Of a stretch of 50,195 bases of DNA, positions 1 through 9,402 are shown one piece after another (position 1 is the stretch's first letter; every line of letters starts with the position of its first letter). A model generated the notes under the pieces. The model did no database searches. It was not told where the DNA came from and worked only from the letters and a program-made list of their open reading frames with translations. A program made the translations under genes and the position numbers. The stretch is from an uncultured Spirochaetales bacterium (GTDB lineage: Bacteria > Spirochaetota > Spirochaetia > Sphaerochaetales > Sphaerochaetaceae): contig CASGDQ010000059.1 of the NCBI GenBank assembly GCA_949300325.1, forward strand, positions 1-50,195, written 5' to 3'.

Positions 1-2
1 AG

Positions 3-83
3 TGGCTTAAAAGAGCAATCTGGTTGCCTAGAAGAGAGGGACTGCCGCGAGACGCCTTCCTTGTGAACGGGAAGACGCAATAA
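3..83 (+). CDS. 3' end of an unidentified gene (partial)
   Basis: An open frame enters from the left edge and encodes 26 residues ending in VNGKTQ before a TAA. A clear intrinsic terminator follows six bases later, which is why I read it as the tail of a gene. The residues are too few to name a family. Another frame also stays open for 21 codons, so the frame choice is uncertain. Confidence 0.35.
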   Translation, partial: WLKRAIWLPRREGLPRDAFLVNGKTQ

Positions 84-89
84 AACAAT

Positions 90-124
90 ATCCCAGCCTG
101 AAAAGCTGGGATTCTTTTTTTCAT
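90..124 (+). terminator. Intrinsic terminator before argG
   Basis: The stem ATCCCAGC/GCTGGGAT closes a seven-base loop and is followed by a run of eight T after one C. It ends the upstream transcript and isolates argG. Confidence 0.85.
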
Positions 125-180
125 TCAAATACCAAAAATATCCATACTTATTCATTATTTTGGGTAAAAACATATTTTTC

Positions 181-232
181 TGAATATTTATGCAAAAAAG
201 TAGTTGAACAATTTTTATATTTATGCAAAATA
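181..232 (+). promoter_or_regulatory. argG promoter with two ArgR-box-like sites
   Basis: The 14-mer ATATTTATGCAAAA occurs exactly at 184-197 and 217-230, 33 bp apart (about three helical turns). Each lies in a sequence resembling the ARG-box consensus TGAAT-(A/T)4-ATTCA; the first reads TGAATATTTATGCA. A possible promoter is TTGAAC (204-209), 17 bp, AAAATA (227-232), so the second box would cover the -10. Repression by an ArgR-type regulator is an inference from the gene and the boxes; no argR is in the window. Confidence 0.55.
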
Positions 233-254
233 CATGACATCAGGAGAAAATAAA

Positions 255-1475
255 ATGAAAGAAAAGATCATTCTTGCATATTCAGGTGGACTCGATACAT
301 CCGTCATTCTCAAGTGGCTCAGCAACAAGGGCTTCGATGTCATTGCCTATGTCGCAAACGTCGGACAGAACGAGGATTTCAAGGCCGTGGAGGAAAAGGC
401 ATACGCAACAGGAGCGTCGAAGGTGTACATCGAGGATCTGAGGAAGGAGCTCGTCACTGACTACATCTACCCTGCCCTCAAATCCAACTGCATCTACGAG
501 GGCACCTACATGCTCGGCACAAGCCTTGCAAGACCGATCATTGCAAAGAAGCATATAGAGATAGCAAAAAAGGAAGGGACGAAATACGTGGCGCACGGTG
601 CTACGGGAAAGGGCAACGACCAGGTCAGGTTCGAATTCGGATACTATATGAACATGCCCGATGTCAAGATCATCAGCCCCTGGAAGGACGAGGAATGGCT
701 CAGCCAGTTCGAGGGAAGATCCGACATGCTCGCCTATGCCGAGAAGTACAACATCCCGGTCAAGGCATCCCTCAAGAAGCCGTACAGCGAGGATGAGAAC
801 CTCATCCACATCTCCCATGAGGCGGGAATACTAGAGGATCCGGCGAAAAGATGTCCCGAGGACGTCTTCTCTCTTACCGTTTCCCCGAAGGATGCTCCTG
901 ATGAGGAATGCCTGCTCGAAATCGAGTTCAAGGCCGGCGTGCCCGTCAAGGTGACAAATCTCAAGGACAAGACGACGGTGACCGATCCTCTTGAAATGAT
1001 ACTCTACCTCAACAAAATGGGACACGACAATGCCATCGGCAGGGTCGACATGGTCGAGAACAGGTTCATCGGAATCAAGAGCCGCGGCGTCTACGAGACC
1101 CCGGGATGCGAGATACTCTGGAAGGCGCACCACAACCTCGAGGGACTGTGCATGGACAAGGAGGCGATGCATCTGAGGGACATGCTCAGCCCGAAGTATG
1201 CGGAGCTGATCTACAACGGATACTGGGGAGCCCCTGAATTCAACATGCTCACAGCGCTTTTTGATGAAAGCCAGAAGCACGTGACAGGTAAGGCGACCGT
1301 GGCGCTTTACAAGGGCAACGTGGTCAATGCGGGAATCGAGAGTCCGGAATCGCTTTACAACGAGGACCTTGGAAGCATGGACAAGGCCGGCGGATACCAC
1401 CCGATCGACTGCAAGGGATTCATCAACATCAACGCGATAAGGCTCATGGCCTCCAGCATGAGGGACAAGGGCTGA
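255..1475 (+). CDS. argG: Argininosuccinate synthase
   Basis: It joins citrulline and aspartate with ATP to form argininosuccinate, the next-to-last step of arginine synthesis, in the cytoplasm. The 406-residue product has the family length. It shows the ATP-pyrophosphatase P-loop SGGLDTS (residues 10-16) and the substrate-binding stretch with GKGNDQ (118-123). I chose the ATG at 255 because AGGAG lies 8 bases upstream; an in-frame ATG at 204 has no ribosome site and would run through the operator repeats. The gene stands alone: a terminator precedes it and a hairpin follows it. argH is not in view. Confidence 0.97.
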   Translation: MKEKIILAYSGGLDTSVILKWLSNKGFDVIAYVANVGQNEDFKAVEEKAYATGASKVYIEDLRKELVTDYIYPALKSNCIYEGTYMLGTSLARPIIAKKHIEIAKKEGTKYVAHGATGKGNDQVRFEFGYYMNMPDVKIISPWKDEEWLSQFEGRSDMLAYAEKYNIPVKASLKKPYSEDENLIHISHEAGILEDPAKRCPEDVFSLTVSPKDAPDEECLLEIEFKAGVPVKVTNLKDKTTVTDPLEMILYLNKMGHDNAIGRVDMVENRFIGIKSRGVYETPGCEILWKAHHNLEGLCMDKEAMHLRDMLSPKYAELIYNGYWGAPEFNMLTALFDESQKHVTGKATVALYKGNVVNAGIESPESLYNEDLGSMDKAGGYHPIDCKGFININAIRLMASSMRDKG

Positions 1476-1482
1476 GCACACG

Positions 1483-1507
1483 GGGGGACGCTTTTAGGGC
1501 GTCCCCT
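1483..1507 (+). terminator. Hairpin after argG
   Basis: GGGGACGC pairs with GCGTCCCC around a seven-base loop just after the argG stop. Only a weak pyrimidine stretch follows, so it may terminate inefficiently or mainly protect the 3' end. Confidence 0.6.
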
Positions 1508-1516
1508 TCCACATAC

Positions 1517-1545
1517 TTGATTTATTGTCGCAAAAAACATAATAT
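1517..1545 (+). promoter_or_regulatory. Promoter of the rpsB operon
   Basis: TTGATT (1517-1522), a 17-bp spacer, and TAATAT (1540-1545). The resulting leader of about 90 nt before rpsB contains a small hairpin GGATG/CATCC at about 1608-1621. Ribosomal protein operons often autoregulate through such leaders, but I do not recognise a known S2 motif here. Confidence 0.7.
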
Positions 1546-1643
1546 TAACAGCATCGTGTCCTTTGGATGCGAAATTTCCGCCCGTATGGGTGAGATACAG
1601 TGTAAGGAAGGATGCAGACATCCTGGCGTAAGGGAGGATTACT

Positions 1644-2471
1644 ATGGCAGTAGTAACCATGAAAAGCCTGCTTGAATCAGGCGTACATTTCGGACACCAG
1701 ACAAAGAGGTGGAATCCGAAGATGGCCCGCTTCATCTTCACGGAGAGGAACGGGATCCATATCATAGACCTTCAGAAGACATCGGCGTGCATCGTCGAAG
1801 CCTATGAGGCGGTAAGGGCACAGGTGAAGAACGGGAAGCAGATTCTTTTCGTCGGCACCAAGAAACAGGCACAGCAGGCCATCGAGGACGAGGCCAAGAG
1901 ATGCAACATGCCCTATGTTTCCAACCGCTGGCTCGGAGGCATGCTCACAAATTTCTCAACAATCAAGAAATCCGTCGCAAAACTCAAGAAAATCGAAAGG
2001 ATGGAGGCCGACGGAACATTCGATTCGCTCACAAAGAAGGAAATCGCCCTTCTCACAAAACAGAAGCTCAAGCTCAGCAAGAACCTTGGTGGCATCAAGG
2101 ACATGAAGGAGCTTCCCGGAGCACTTTTCATCATCGACACAAAGAAGGAAGCCACGGCAGTCGCCGAGGCGAAGAGACTCGGCATCCCGGTCATAGCAGT
2201 TGTGGACACGAACTGTGATCCGACCGACATCGACTACCCGATCCCGGGCAACGACGATGCGATCAGGGCCATCCAGCTTTTCGTCGAGATCATCGCCAAC
2301 GCAGTGATCGACGCCGACAGCGAGGGTGGGATCCAGATCATCGAGAGCCTCGAGGACGAGGAGGAGCTTGCAAAGGCACCGGTCGAGGACAAGGACAACG
2401 AGATCGAGATCGAGGATTTCTCCAGCTATGTTCCCGAAGAGAAGGAAGAGACCAAGGAAGACGAGGAGTGA
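1644..2471 (+). CDS. rpsB: 30S ribosomal protein S2
   Basis: S2 binds late to the 30S subunit near the platform and helps bind S1. The product (275 residues) opens with the typical [15 protein letters not shown] block and has the conserved [10 protein letters not shown] stretch. The C-terminus, from about residue 235, is a strongly acidic tail rich in Glu and Asp and ends in DEE; it is longer than in many S2 proteins. GGGAGG sits 7 bases before the ATG. It leads the operon, and tsf begins three bases after its stop, the usual S2-EF-Ts pair. Confidence 0.97.
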   Translation: MAVVTMKSLLESGVHFGHQTKRWNPKMARFIFTERNGIHIIDLQKTSACIVEAYEAVRAQVKNGKQILFVGTKKQAQQAIEDEAKRCNMPYVSNRWLGGMLTNFSTIKKSVAKLKKIERMEADGTFDSLTKKEIALLTKQKLKLSKNLGGIKDMKELPGALFIIDTKKEATAVAEAKRLGIPVIAVVDTNCDPTDIDYPIPGNDDAIRAIQLFVEIIANAVIDADSEGGIQIIESLEDEEELAKAPVEDKDNEIEIEDFSSYVPEEKEETKEDEE

Positions 2472-2474
2472 TTT

Positions 2475-3326
2475 ATGGCAAATATCAGCGCAGCAGACGT
2501 TAAAAAGCTCAGAGATGTCACCGGAGCGGGCATGATGGACTGCAAGAAGGCCCTCACGCAGGCCGACGGCGATTTCGCACAGGCGGAGAAGATCCTCAAG
2601 GAAATGGGTCTTGCGGCTGTGGCAAAGCGCCAGGACAGGGCCACGGAGAACGGAAGGGTCTTCGTGAGGACAAACGGCAAGAAGGCCGTCCTCCTCTCCC
2701 TTTCGTGCGAGACGGACTTCGTTGCAAAGAACGAGGATTTCGCAAAGCTCGGAGAGGACATGTGCTCGGTGATTCTCGAGAAGGGATATACCGAGGTGAA
2801 CGACGAGCTCAAGGGGATGGTCGACGCACTCATCGCCATCATCAAGGAGAACATGAACATCCAGAAGTTCACCGTGCTCGACATCGACACCTATGCATCG
2901 ACATATGTGCATGGAGAGGGAGCGGTCGCGGTTCTGGTCAATCTCCACTCCGACAAGCCGGAGATCTTTGCAAACGAGGATGTGAAGGAGTTCGCACACG
3001 ATCTTGCCCTCCATGCAGCAGCATACAAGCCACAGTATCTCGACGAGAAGTCCGTCGACAAGAGCTACGAAGACGAGCAGCTTTCGATCTTCACAGCCCA
3101 GGTCGCACAGGATGAGAAGCTTGCAAACAAGCCCGACAAGGTCAAGGAAGGCATCGTCCGCGGAAAGCTTGGAAAGCTCTACAAGGAGATCTGCTTCGAC
3201 AGCCAGGCTTTTGTCAAGGATGACACCAAGAGCGTCGCCCAGGCTTGTGCGGAAATCGGAAAGAAGTATGGCGCGGCTCTCAAGATTGTCGGATACTGCG
3301 TCTACCAGGCAGGAGTTACCGCCTAA
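2475..3326 (+). CDS. tsf: Elongation factor Ts
   Basis: EF-Ts is the nucleotide exchange factor that releases GDP from EF-Tu. The 283-residue protein has the N-terminal UBA-like domain with the family pattern around GAGMMDCKKAL (residues 17-27). The TDFV motif (80-83), which contacts the EF-Tu nucleotide-binding domain, is intact and is followed by the paired core subdomains. GAGGAG, overlapping the end of rpsB, is its ribosome site, so the two are likely translationally coupled. frr starts 11 bases after its stop. Confidence 0.97.
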   Translation: MANISAADVKKLRDVTGAGMMDCKKALTQADGDFAQAEKILKEMGLAAVAKRQDRATENGRVFVRTNGKKAVLLSLSCETDFVAKNEDFAKLGEDMCSVILEKGYTEVNDELKGMVDALIAIIKENMNIQKFTVLDIDTYASTYVHGEGAVAVLVNLHSDKPEIFANEDVKEFAHDLALHAAAYKPQYLDEKSVDKSYEDEQLSIFTAQVAQDEKLANKPDKVKEGIVRGKLGKLYKEICFDSQAFVKDDTKSVAQACAEIGKKYGAALKIVGYCVYQAGVTA

Positions 3327-3337
3327 CGGAGGAGATT

Positions 3338-3892
3338 ATGCAGAACGTACTGGCCAACTGCGAGGAGAGGATGAAGAAATGCATCCTCTCGCTCACCAAC
3401 GAGTTCCAGAACCTCAGGACGGGAAGAGCCAATGTCGCGCTCTTTGACAAGATCAAGGTTGACTATTACGGAGCGGAGACACCTCTCAACCAGGTTGCTT
3501 CGCTTTCGGTACCGGAAGCACGTCTGGTCGTGATCCAGCCCTGGGACAAGAGCGTGCTCCCCGCAATCGAGAAGGCGATCCAGAAGTCGGAGCTCGGGCT
3601 CAACCCGAACAACGACGGAAAGCTCATCAGGGTCAACTTCCCTCCCCTCACAGAACAGAGGAGGAAGGAGCTTGCAAAGCAGGCTAAGCAGACTGCAGAG
3701 AACGCCCGTGTCGCCATCCGCAACGTCCGCCGCGACGCAATGGAGGAGCTGAAGAAGCTTCAGAAGTCGAGCGAGATAAGCGAGGACCAGCAGAAGGAAG
3801 GCGAAACCAAGATCCAGAAGCTCACGGACAACTACATTGCCGAAATCGGCAAGGTTGCGGAAGCCAAGGAAAAGGAAATCATGGAGATATGA
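3338..3892 (+). CDS. frr: Ribosome recycling factor
   Basis: RRF splits post-termination ribosomes together with EF-G. The 184-residue protein has the family length and its two domains: a three-helix bundle with the conserved LRTGRANVALFDKI region near the N-terminus, and the PPLTEQRRKELAKQ stretch in the C-terminal helices. I chose the ATG at 3338 because it has GGAGGAG just upstream; a longer in-frame reading would overlap tsf by about 80 bp without a ribosome site. A strong hairpin follows the stop. Confidence 0.97.
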   Translation: MQNVLANCEERMKKCILSLTNEFQNLRTGRANVALFDKIKVDYYGAETPLNQVASLSVPEARLVVIQPWDKSVLPAIEKAIQKSELGLNPNNDGKLIRVNFPPLTEQRRKELAKQAKQTAENARVAIRNVRRDAMEELKKLQKSSEISEDQQKEGETKIQKLTDNYIAEIGKVAEAKEKEIMEI

Positions 3893-3898
3893 TGTCTG

Positions 3899-3930
3899 TC
3901 CGCCGGGATGTTTGCCCGGCGGATTTTCAT
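3899..3930 (+). terminator. Terminator or attenuator after frr
   Basis: TCCGCCGGG pairs perfectly with CCCGGCGGA around a 7-base loop, followed by TTTTCATTT. It separates the translation genes from the envelope genes. Since uppS has no convincing promoter of its own, some read-through is likely. Confidence 0.8.
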
Positions 3931-4062
3931 TTGCATCATTCCTTTTTCTCAAAACAAATTTACTTACTCGTGATTTTCCAATATAGTTGGATGTATATAT
4001 CTTCTTTTTTGGGGAAAATCATCTAGGAGTGGACAAGGCGCTTCCTGCGCCCGCATTGTTTT

Positions 4063-4749
4063 ATGGACAACGAACTTGTACATCTGGGAATAATCATGGA
4101 CGGAAACGGCCGCTGGGCGAAGGCAAAGGGCCTTCCCAGAACCGCAGGCCATCTCGAAGGGCTCAAGAGCCTCAAGAAGGTAGTCCGTGGTGCGATAAAC
4201 GAGAATATAAGATATCTTACAGTCTACTGCTTCTCAACCGAGAACTGGAAAAGGCCTGAGGAGGAAGTCAGGTATCTGATGGCCCTGTTCACAAACAAGA
4301 TCTACGGGGAAATAAGAGCGCTCGGAGAGCTCGGAGTGCAGGTCAGGTTGCTCGGTTCGAGGGACCGGCTTCCTGAAAAGGCGCTCGAAGGACTCGACAG
4401 GACGGTGCAGGAGACCAAGGACAACGACAGACTGACGCTCCAGCTTGCAATCAACTACGGTGGATACGACGAGATAATACGTGCGGTCAACTCGCTGATA
4501 AGGGACGGCTACAAGGAGGTCACCTGCGACCTCATCAGAAGCCGGTTCGACAATCCGGACATCCCTCCCGTGGATTTCATCGTTAGAAGCGCCGGGGAGC
4601 AGAGGCTTTCAAACTTCCTGTTATTTGATTCCGGCTATTCAGAATTCGGTTTTTATGATAAACTTTGGCCAGATTGGGACGAGGAAATGATCCATGTCGT
4701 CAAGCAGGATTATTTGAAAAGGACCCGCAAATTCGGAGGTTTGGTTTGA
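4063..4749 (+). CDS. uppS: Undecaprenyl diphosphate synthase (isoprenyl transferase)
   Basis: This cis-prenyltransferase condenses isopentenyl diphosphate onto farnesyl diphosphate to make the C55 carrier lipid for cell wall synthesis. The 228-residue protein carries IIMDGNGRWAK (residues 10-20) with the catalytic Asp at 13, the FSTENWKRP block, and the C-terminal substrate loop containing RSAGEQRLSNFLL. It is slightly short for the family. The ATG at 4063 lacks an obvious Shine-Dalgarno sequence, and an in-frame stop at 4024 bounds any extension. cdsA overlaps its stop. Confidence 0.93.
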   Translation: MDNELVHLGIIMDGNGRWAKAKGLPRTAGHLEGLKSLKKVVRGAINENIRYLTVYCFSTENWKRPEEEVRYLMALFTNKIYGEIRALGELGVQVRLLGSRDRLPEKALEGLDRTVQETKDNDRLTLQLAINYGGYDEIIRAVNSLIRDGYKEVTCDLIRSRFDNPDIPPVDFIVRSAGEQRLSNFLLFDSGYSEFGFYDKLWPDWDEEMIHVVKQDYLKRTRKFGGLV

Positions 4750-5582
4750 CTTCGATAGCAAAAAGAGTATTGACAGCGGTTGTTGCCCTCCCCCTTCTCT
4801 TCTGTCTGGTCGTATTCCTTCCACAGATGAATCATGCCGCGCTGATGGTGGTCATACTCGCAGCCTCGGTGTTCGGCACCGTCGAGATGGCGTCCATGGT
4901 ATCGAAGAAGGTAAGCGTGAGCAGGATAGCCTATGCGGCGCCATTGATCACACTGGGTGAATACATATCGAGATATTTCTACAACTCACAGGTCTATTCG
5001 TTCTACCTTTTCACGATCCTTCTTGCCGTAATACTTGCCAGGGAGGTTTTCTCGAAGGAGGACGACTTCTCATCCAGGATTGCGGAATGCGGGGCGGACG
5101 TGCTTGTCCTGGCATATCCGGGACTTCTGTCCATATTCATCGTCGACCTGTTATTTCTGAACAACAGCTCCTACCACATACTGCTCTATTTCGCACTTGT
5201 CTTCGGCTGCGACACGTTCGCATATTTTTCCGGGATGCTCTTCGGAAAAGGCAACCGCGGGATCATCAAGGTCAGCCCGAACAAGAGCGTCGCGGGTTTC
5301 ATCGGAGGTGCGCTTGTCCCGGCCCTGATCGGAGGATCAGCCACGCTGCTCTTTCCCGATGCCTTCACGTTCACGTTTGCTGAGGGCTTCGTCATAGGTG
5401 CGCTCGTGAGCATTTTCGGCGAGCTCGGGGACCTTGTCGAATCGACTTTCAAGAGAAGTGCCGGAATCAAGGACAGCGGATTCATCATCCCCGGCCGGGG
5501 AGGGATTCTCGACTCCATCGATTCGCTCTTGTTCGCGGCTCCGGTATTCATCCTTTCGCTCAGATTCTTCGATGCCATATGA
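4746..5582 (+). CDS. cdsA: Phosphatidate cytidylyltransferase
   Basis: CdsA makes CDP-diacylglycerol from phosphatidate and CTP in the inner membrane, the branch point of phospholipid synthesis. The protein is hydrophobic with several membrane segments and ends with the CTP_transf_1 signature: CDTFAYFSGMLFGKGNRG, SPNKSVAGFIGG, then GELGDLVESTFKR and GRGGILDSIDS. I place the start at the TTG at 4746 (278 residues), which overlaps the uppS stop and has GGAGG 6 bases upstream; an upstream in-frame ATG at 4665 lies inside uppS and would add an unrelated polar stretch. Its stop overlaps the dxr start by 4 bp. Confidence 0.93.
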   Translation: MTSIAKRVLTAVVALPLLFCLVVFLPQMNHAALMVVILAASVFGTVEMASMVSKKVSVSRIAYAAPLITLGEYISRYFYNSQVYSFYLFTILLAVILAREVFSKEDDFSSRIAECGADVLVLAYPGLLSIFIVDLLFLNNSSYHILLYFALVFGCDTFAYFSGMLFGKGNRGIIKVSPNKSVAGFIGGALVPALIGGSATLLFPDAFTFTFAEGFVIGALVSIFGELGDLVESTFKRSAGIKDSGFIIPGRGGILDSIDSLLFAAPVFILSLRFFDAI

Positions 5583-6670
5583 GAAGCATTATTATCCTTG
5601 GTGCGACCGGGTCCATCGGAAGCACATGCATCAACGCGATAATCGGAAAGAAACTTGATTTCCAGGTAAAGGGGCTTGTGTCGTTCTCAGATCCAGGAAT
5701 AATCGCCCTCGCACGCACTTTCTCATGTCCCTATCTTCTGATGAACGGAAAAAAGGACGGCGAGCTGCTTGAGTTCCTGAAAGAGAACAGGGCCGACATC
5801 GTTTTGAACGGGATAGCGGGGAGTGCCGGCCTGAAGGCCTCGCTGGATGTCATCTCGCTCAATATGGACCTGGCCCTTGCAAACAAGGAGAGCATCGTGC
5901 TCGGAGGCTCCTTCCTTTTTTCAGAGGCAGCGAGAAACGGCGTCAGAATCATCCCTGTCGACAGCGAGCACAGCTGCCTATACAACCTTCTTCGTGCGTT
6001 TCCCGACGCCAGAGAGCTTGTGATAACCGCTTCAGGAGGGCCTTTCTACAACCGTAGCAACACGGATGACGTGACAATCGGGGAAGCCCTCAACCATCCC
6101 ACATGGAAGATGGGCAGGAAGATCACGATCGACAGCGCAACACTTGCCAACAAGGGGCTAGAGGTGATCGAGGCCGGATTCCTGTTCGGTTTTCCTGCCG
6201 GACGGATAAGGGTGACCGTACACAGGCAGTCCGTCGTCCACAGCCTCGTGAAGGTATCAAGCGGGGCGTATTACGCACAGCTCACCCCTCCGGACATGAC
6301 GCTTCCCATAATCAGCGCGCTTTCAGACGGAAAGGTTTCGATCGACGACATCGTCGAGCCGCTCGATTTCACCAATCTGGATTTGACATTCAGGTCATGG
6401 GACAAAAAACAATTCCCGCTTCTTGATGCGGCCTACATGTGCCTTGAAAGGAAGCAGGGATGGCCTATTGCGTTCAACATGGCCAACGAGGTCGCGGTCA
6501 ACGCCTTCCTTGACGGGCGGATCCCGTACAACAGGATTGCGGACATAGTGCTGGACGTGCTGGATGGGAACTGGGCCTCCGAAGCCTCGTCGCTTGCGGA
6601 GATCGAGCAGATGATGGCAGCGGCAAAGGAGCTTGCCTGCAAGGGGCTTGCCCGATGCTCCTGCATCTGA
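5579..6670 (+). CDS. dxr: 1-deoxy-D-xylulose 5-phosphate reductoisomerase
   Basis: DXR makes 2-C-methyl-D-erythritol 4-phosphate, the committed step of the non-mevalonate isoprenoid pathway that feeds uppS upstream. The 363-residue protein starts with the NADPH-binding loop GATGSIG (8-14). It has the metal and substrate motifs VDSEHSCLYNLL, TASGGPFYNR and HPTWKMGRKITIDSATLANK. The C-terminal domain is somewhat short compared with the usual 380-400 residues. ATGA overlap with cdsA and a 16-bp overlap with the next gene show tight coupling. Confidence 0.95.
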   Translation: MRSIIILGATGSIGSTCINAIIGKKLDFQVKGLVSFSDPGIIALARTFSCPYLLMNGKKDGELLEFLKENRADIVLNGIAGSAGLKASLDVISLNMDLALANKESIVLGGSFLFSEAARNGVRIIPVDSEHSCLYNLLRAFPDARELVITASGGPFYNRSNTDDVTIGEALNHPTWKMGRKITIDSATLANKGLEVIEAGFLFGFPAGRIRVTVHRQSVVHSLVKVSSGAYYAQLTPPDMTLPIISALSDGKVSIDDIVEPLDFTNLDLTFRSWDKKQFPLLDAAYMCLERKQGWPIAFNMANEVAVNAFLDGRIPYNRIADIVLDVLDGNWASEASSLAEIEQMMAAAKELACKGLARCSCI

Positions 6671-7977
6671 TACGTTTCGTAATCGGTTTCCTGCTCATCG
6701 GACTCGTGGTCTTCATTCACGAACTCGGGCATTTCATTGCCGCAAGACTGCTGCGTGTCGATGTCGAGGTGCTTTCATACGGCATGGGGCCGAGGCTTTT
6801 CTCATTCCAGGGAAAGAACACCGAATTCAGGATAAGCGCCCTTCCATTCGGCGGATATTGCCGCATGAAGGGATCCATCGACCTTACGAAGGCACTGAGG
6901 GATGGAAGGGGCAGCCTCGAGGTTTCGGAAGCCGGATCCTATTTCGCCACCTCCCCTTTCCACAGGCTCCTGATCTACGCGGCTGGTCCGCTCACCAATT
7001 TCATCCTTGCATTCCTGCTCCTTGCCATCGCTTCCCTACTGCCGGTGGAAAGGATCTCCAACGAGGCGTTCATCGCCCCAACCTATCTCTATCCGACGGT
7101 GTTTCCCGGGCTCGAGGTAAGGCAGGAGGCTGTGCAGCCGGGTGACAAGGTACTGGTCGCGGATGGAACTGAGGTGGAGGACTACCAGCATTTCACATCG
7201 CTGCTCGGCGATGCTCCTGAAGGAACGGACGTGGTCCTGCTGAGGGACGGGGAAACACTCAGGACGCATCTTGTCCCGGAATCCTCCGGAGGAACCTGCG
7301 TCTACGGGCTGACACTATATCAGAAGCCCGTCATAGCAAACCCCACGGATCCGGCCCTCAGGGACGGGGATCTGATCGTCGCCGTGAACGGGATACCGGT
7401 CGCATCGACACTTGACGTGTTCGCAACCGGTGGGGACGTCTTGATCCTCACGATGTCGAGGGACGGGGAATTGTTCGAATACAGGACCGAAGAGAGGGCC
7501 TTTCCCTTTGCATGGAAGAGCGGACTTGCATATTCATCCGACGCAAAAGGCATGAAGGCGGTCGCATACGGGCTGGAAGGTGCGTGGTCTTATTTTGTAT
7601 CGACGCTCAGAACGCTTGGGGCGCTCATCTGTTTCGACGTGGATGACGCGAGAATGGTCATCACAGGGCCGGTGAAGGCTGCCCAGAACATAGGGAACAT
7701 CTCCATGCTTGCCTTCTCCTACAGCGCGAACGACGGGGTGCGCACGCTCTTCCACCTTCTGGCGATAGTCTCCATCAGCCTTTGCATAGGAAACATCCTT
7801 CCCATTCCGACGTTCGACGGCGGACAGATGCTGATAAATGCCGCGGAGATGGTCTGCAGGGGCAATCTGAAGCCCAGGACGTACGTGGTCCTGCAGATAT
7901 TCGGGATGCTGGCTGCCGTGGCGATAATGGTGATGATGTATGCCCTTGACATAAGGGCGTTCTTCTTCCGCTCCTGA
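6655..7977 (+). CDS. rseP: Site-2 (RseP-family) intramembrane metalloprotease
   Basis: RseP cleaves membrane-bound anti-sigma factors and signal-peptide remnants. The 440-residue protein has HELGH (residues 22-26) in the first membrane segment, a PDZ region in the middle, and near the C-terminus LPIPTFDGGQ, which stands in for the family's NPxPxLDGG motif. Here Thr and Phe replace the usual Pro/Leu side of the motif, while the metal-ligand Asp is kept. It ends the cdsA-dxr-rseP block, as in many bacteria, and its stop abuts the convergent dnaB stop. Confidence 0.92.
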   Translation: MLLHLIRFVIGFLLIGLVVFIHELGHFIAARLLRVDVEVLSYGMGPRLFSFQGKNTEFRISALPFGGYCRMKGSIDLTKALRDGRGSLEVSEAGSYFATSPFHRLLIYAAGPLTNFILAFLLLAIASLLPVERISNEAFIAPTYLYPTVFPGLEVRQEAVQPGDKVLVADGTEVEDYQHFTSLLGDAPEGTDVVLLRDGETLRTHLVPESSGGTCVYGLTLYQKPVIANPTDPALRDGDLIVAVNGIPVASTLDVFATGGDVLILTMSRDGELFEYRTEERAFPFAWKSGLAYSSDAKGMKAVAYGLEGAWSYFVSTLRTLGALICFDVDDARMVITGPVKAAQNIGNISMLAFSYSANDGVRTLFHLLAIVSISLCIGNILPIPTFDGGQMLINAAEMVCRGNLKPRTYVVLQIFGMLAAVAIMVMMYALDIRAFFFRS

Positions 7978-9396
7978 TCAGCGTGTCTTCTTGACTTCCT
8001 TGCTGGGCTCGATGAACAGGTTCTTGTCCTGTGCTATATCCTCGAACGAGGTTATCTCGCTTATGTACCCCAGATATATCGTACCTGTCCTTCCGTTGCG
8101 GTTCTTCGCGACCAGGAGCTTCGACGACTGCACCCTGGCCTTTCCGGTGCTGTCCTTCTGAAGCTTGGCCTGGTCCTCCTCGCTGAGGTCGGAGAGGTTC
8201 GTCTTCCTATGGATGAACATGACGACATCTGCATCCTGCTCGATCGATCCGGAATCCCTGAGGTTGTTCAGCTGCGGTTCCTGGTCCGCAGTGTCGCGCG
8301 AGACCTGGCAGAGGACCACGACGGGTATCTTCAGCTCCCTGGCAAGCTGCTTGAGGCTTTTGGAAACCCTTCCGACCTGCTCATGGCGGGGAACCGAGGG
8401 ATCCATTCCGCTTTCGATCAGGCCGATGTAGTCTATGAAGATGCACTGGATGTCCTTTTCCCTGTGCAGCATCCTCGCCCTGCTCCTGAGGTCGCTGAGC
8501 TTCATGTTGGGTTCGTCCACAAGATAGAATTCGCTCTGGTAGATCCTGTCTGCGGCCGCACTGATATCCTCGATGTCCCTCTGTCCGAGATTTCCGCTCA
8601 GCATCTTGGAAAGCTCGACCTTGCTAAGACAGGAGAGCAGACGCATTATGATCTGGTCCGCAGGCATCTCAAGCGAGAAGAACGCAACCCTTGTCCCCTT
8701 CCTCAGCATGTTCCTGATAAGGGATACGGCAAGCGCGGTCTTTCCGACGCTGGGGCGTGCCGCGATGATTATGTAGTCGCTTTTCTGGAAACCGCCGTTG
8801 GTGAAGTTGTTCAGATAATCGTATCCAGTATCCAGATTCTCGTTCACATACTCGCCATCCATCTTCTGCAGCAGCACCTTGATGACGTTGTTTATACCCT
8901 CGTTGATCTTGTAGGCGTCGCTTGTGACGAGATTAGTCTTCTGGCTTATCTCACCAAGCCGGTGCTCTATGTCGTCGAGGACAGAATAGACATCCTTGCT
9001 TTCCTCGAAGGCATCTACGGCAAGCTCGGTGGAGGTCTCTATGAGAGCCCTTCTCACCGCACATTCCTTGATGAGTCCGGCATAGAACTCGATGTTGGAA
9101 TAAATTGAATAAACGTCCGAAAGCTCAGCAAGATACGCCGCACCTCCGGCCTTGTCCAGGAGGTTCTTCTTCGAAAGGAAATCGAAAAGACTGACCTGGT
9201 CGACCTCGACGGTGTTCATGAGCTTCATATCCGCGATTGCGGAATAGATGACGCGGTTTGCAGGATGATAAAAATCCTGACTGCTCAAAAGGGGGCTTAT
9301 CTTGTCATAAGCCTCCTTGTGCATCATGAGGGCACTGAGAACCGATCTCTCGGCCTCATCGTTATGAGGGGGAACCCTCGTATTCCCAGCACCCAT
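7978..9396 (-). CDS. dnaB: Replicative DNA helicase DnaB
   Basis: DnaB is the hexameric fork helicase that recruits primase. The 472-residue protein has the N-terminal domain beginning PPHNDEAERSVLSALM, a linker, and the RecA-like domain with Walker A ARPSVGKT (213-220), Walker B with IFIDYIGLI, and DSGSIEQDADVVMFIHR. The start follows GGAGGAG by 9 bases and lies 6 bases after the rplI stop. It is last in the rpsF operon. The prophage loader at 29481 presumably acts on this host helicase, since no phage helicase is visible. Confidence 0.96.
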   Translation of the reverse strand: MGAGNTRVPPHNDEAERSVLSALMMHKEAYDKISPLLSSQDFYHPANRVIYSAIADMKLMNTVEVDQVSLFDFLSKKNLLDKAGGAAYLAELSDVYSIYSNIEFYAGLIKECAVRRALIETSTELAVDAFEESKDVYSVLDDIEHRLGEISQKTNLVTSDAYKINEGINNVIKVLLQKMDGEYVNENLDTGYDYLNNFTNGGFQKSDYIIIAARPSVGKTALAVSLIRNMLRKGTRVAFFSLEMPADQIIMRLLSCLSKVELSKMLSGNLGQRDIEDISAAADRIYQSEFYLVDEPNMKLSDLRSRARMLHREKDIQCIFIDYIGLIESGMDPSVPRHEQVGRVSKSLKQLARELKIPVVVLCQVSRDTADQEPQLNNLRDSGSIEQDADVVMFIHRKTNLSDLSEEDQAKLQKDSTGKARVQSSKLLVAKNRNGRTGTIYLGYISEITSFEDIAQDKNLFIEPSKEVKKTR

Positions 9397-9402
9397 ATGC
9401 GA

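Noticed and set aside
282..818. 178-codon open frame on the minus strand within argG
   Set aside because: Codon-shadow of a strongly biased gene; no ribosome site, no recognisable protein.
1956..3014. 352-codon open frame on the minus strand within rpsB and tsf
   Set aside because: It lies entirely antisense to two certain genes, with an atypical Cys/Leu-rich composition.
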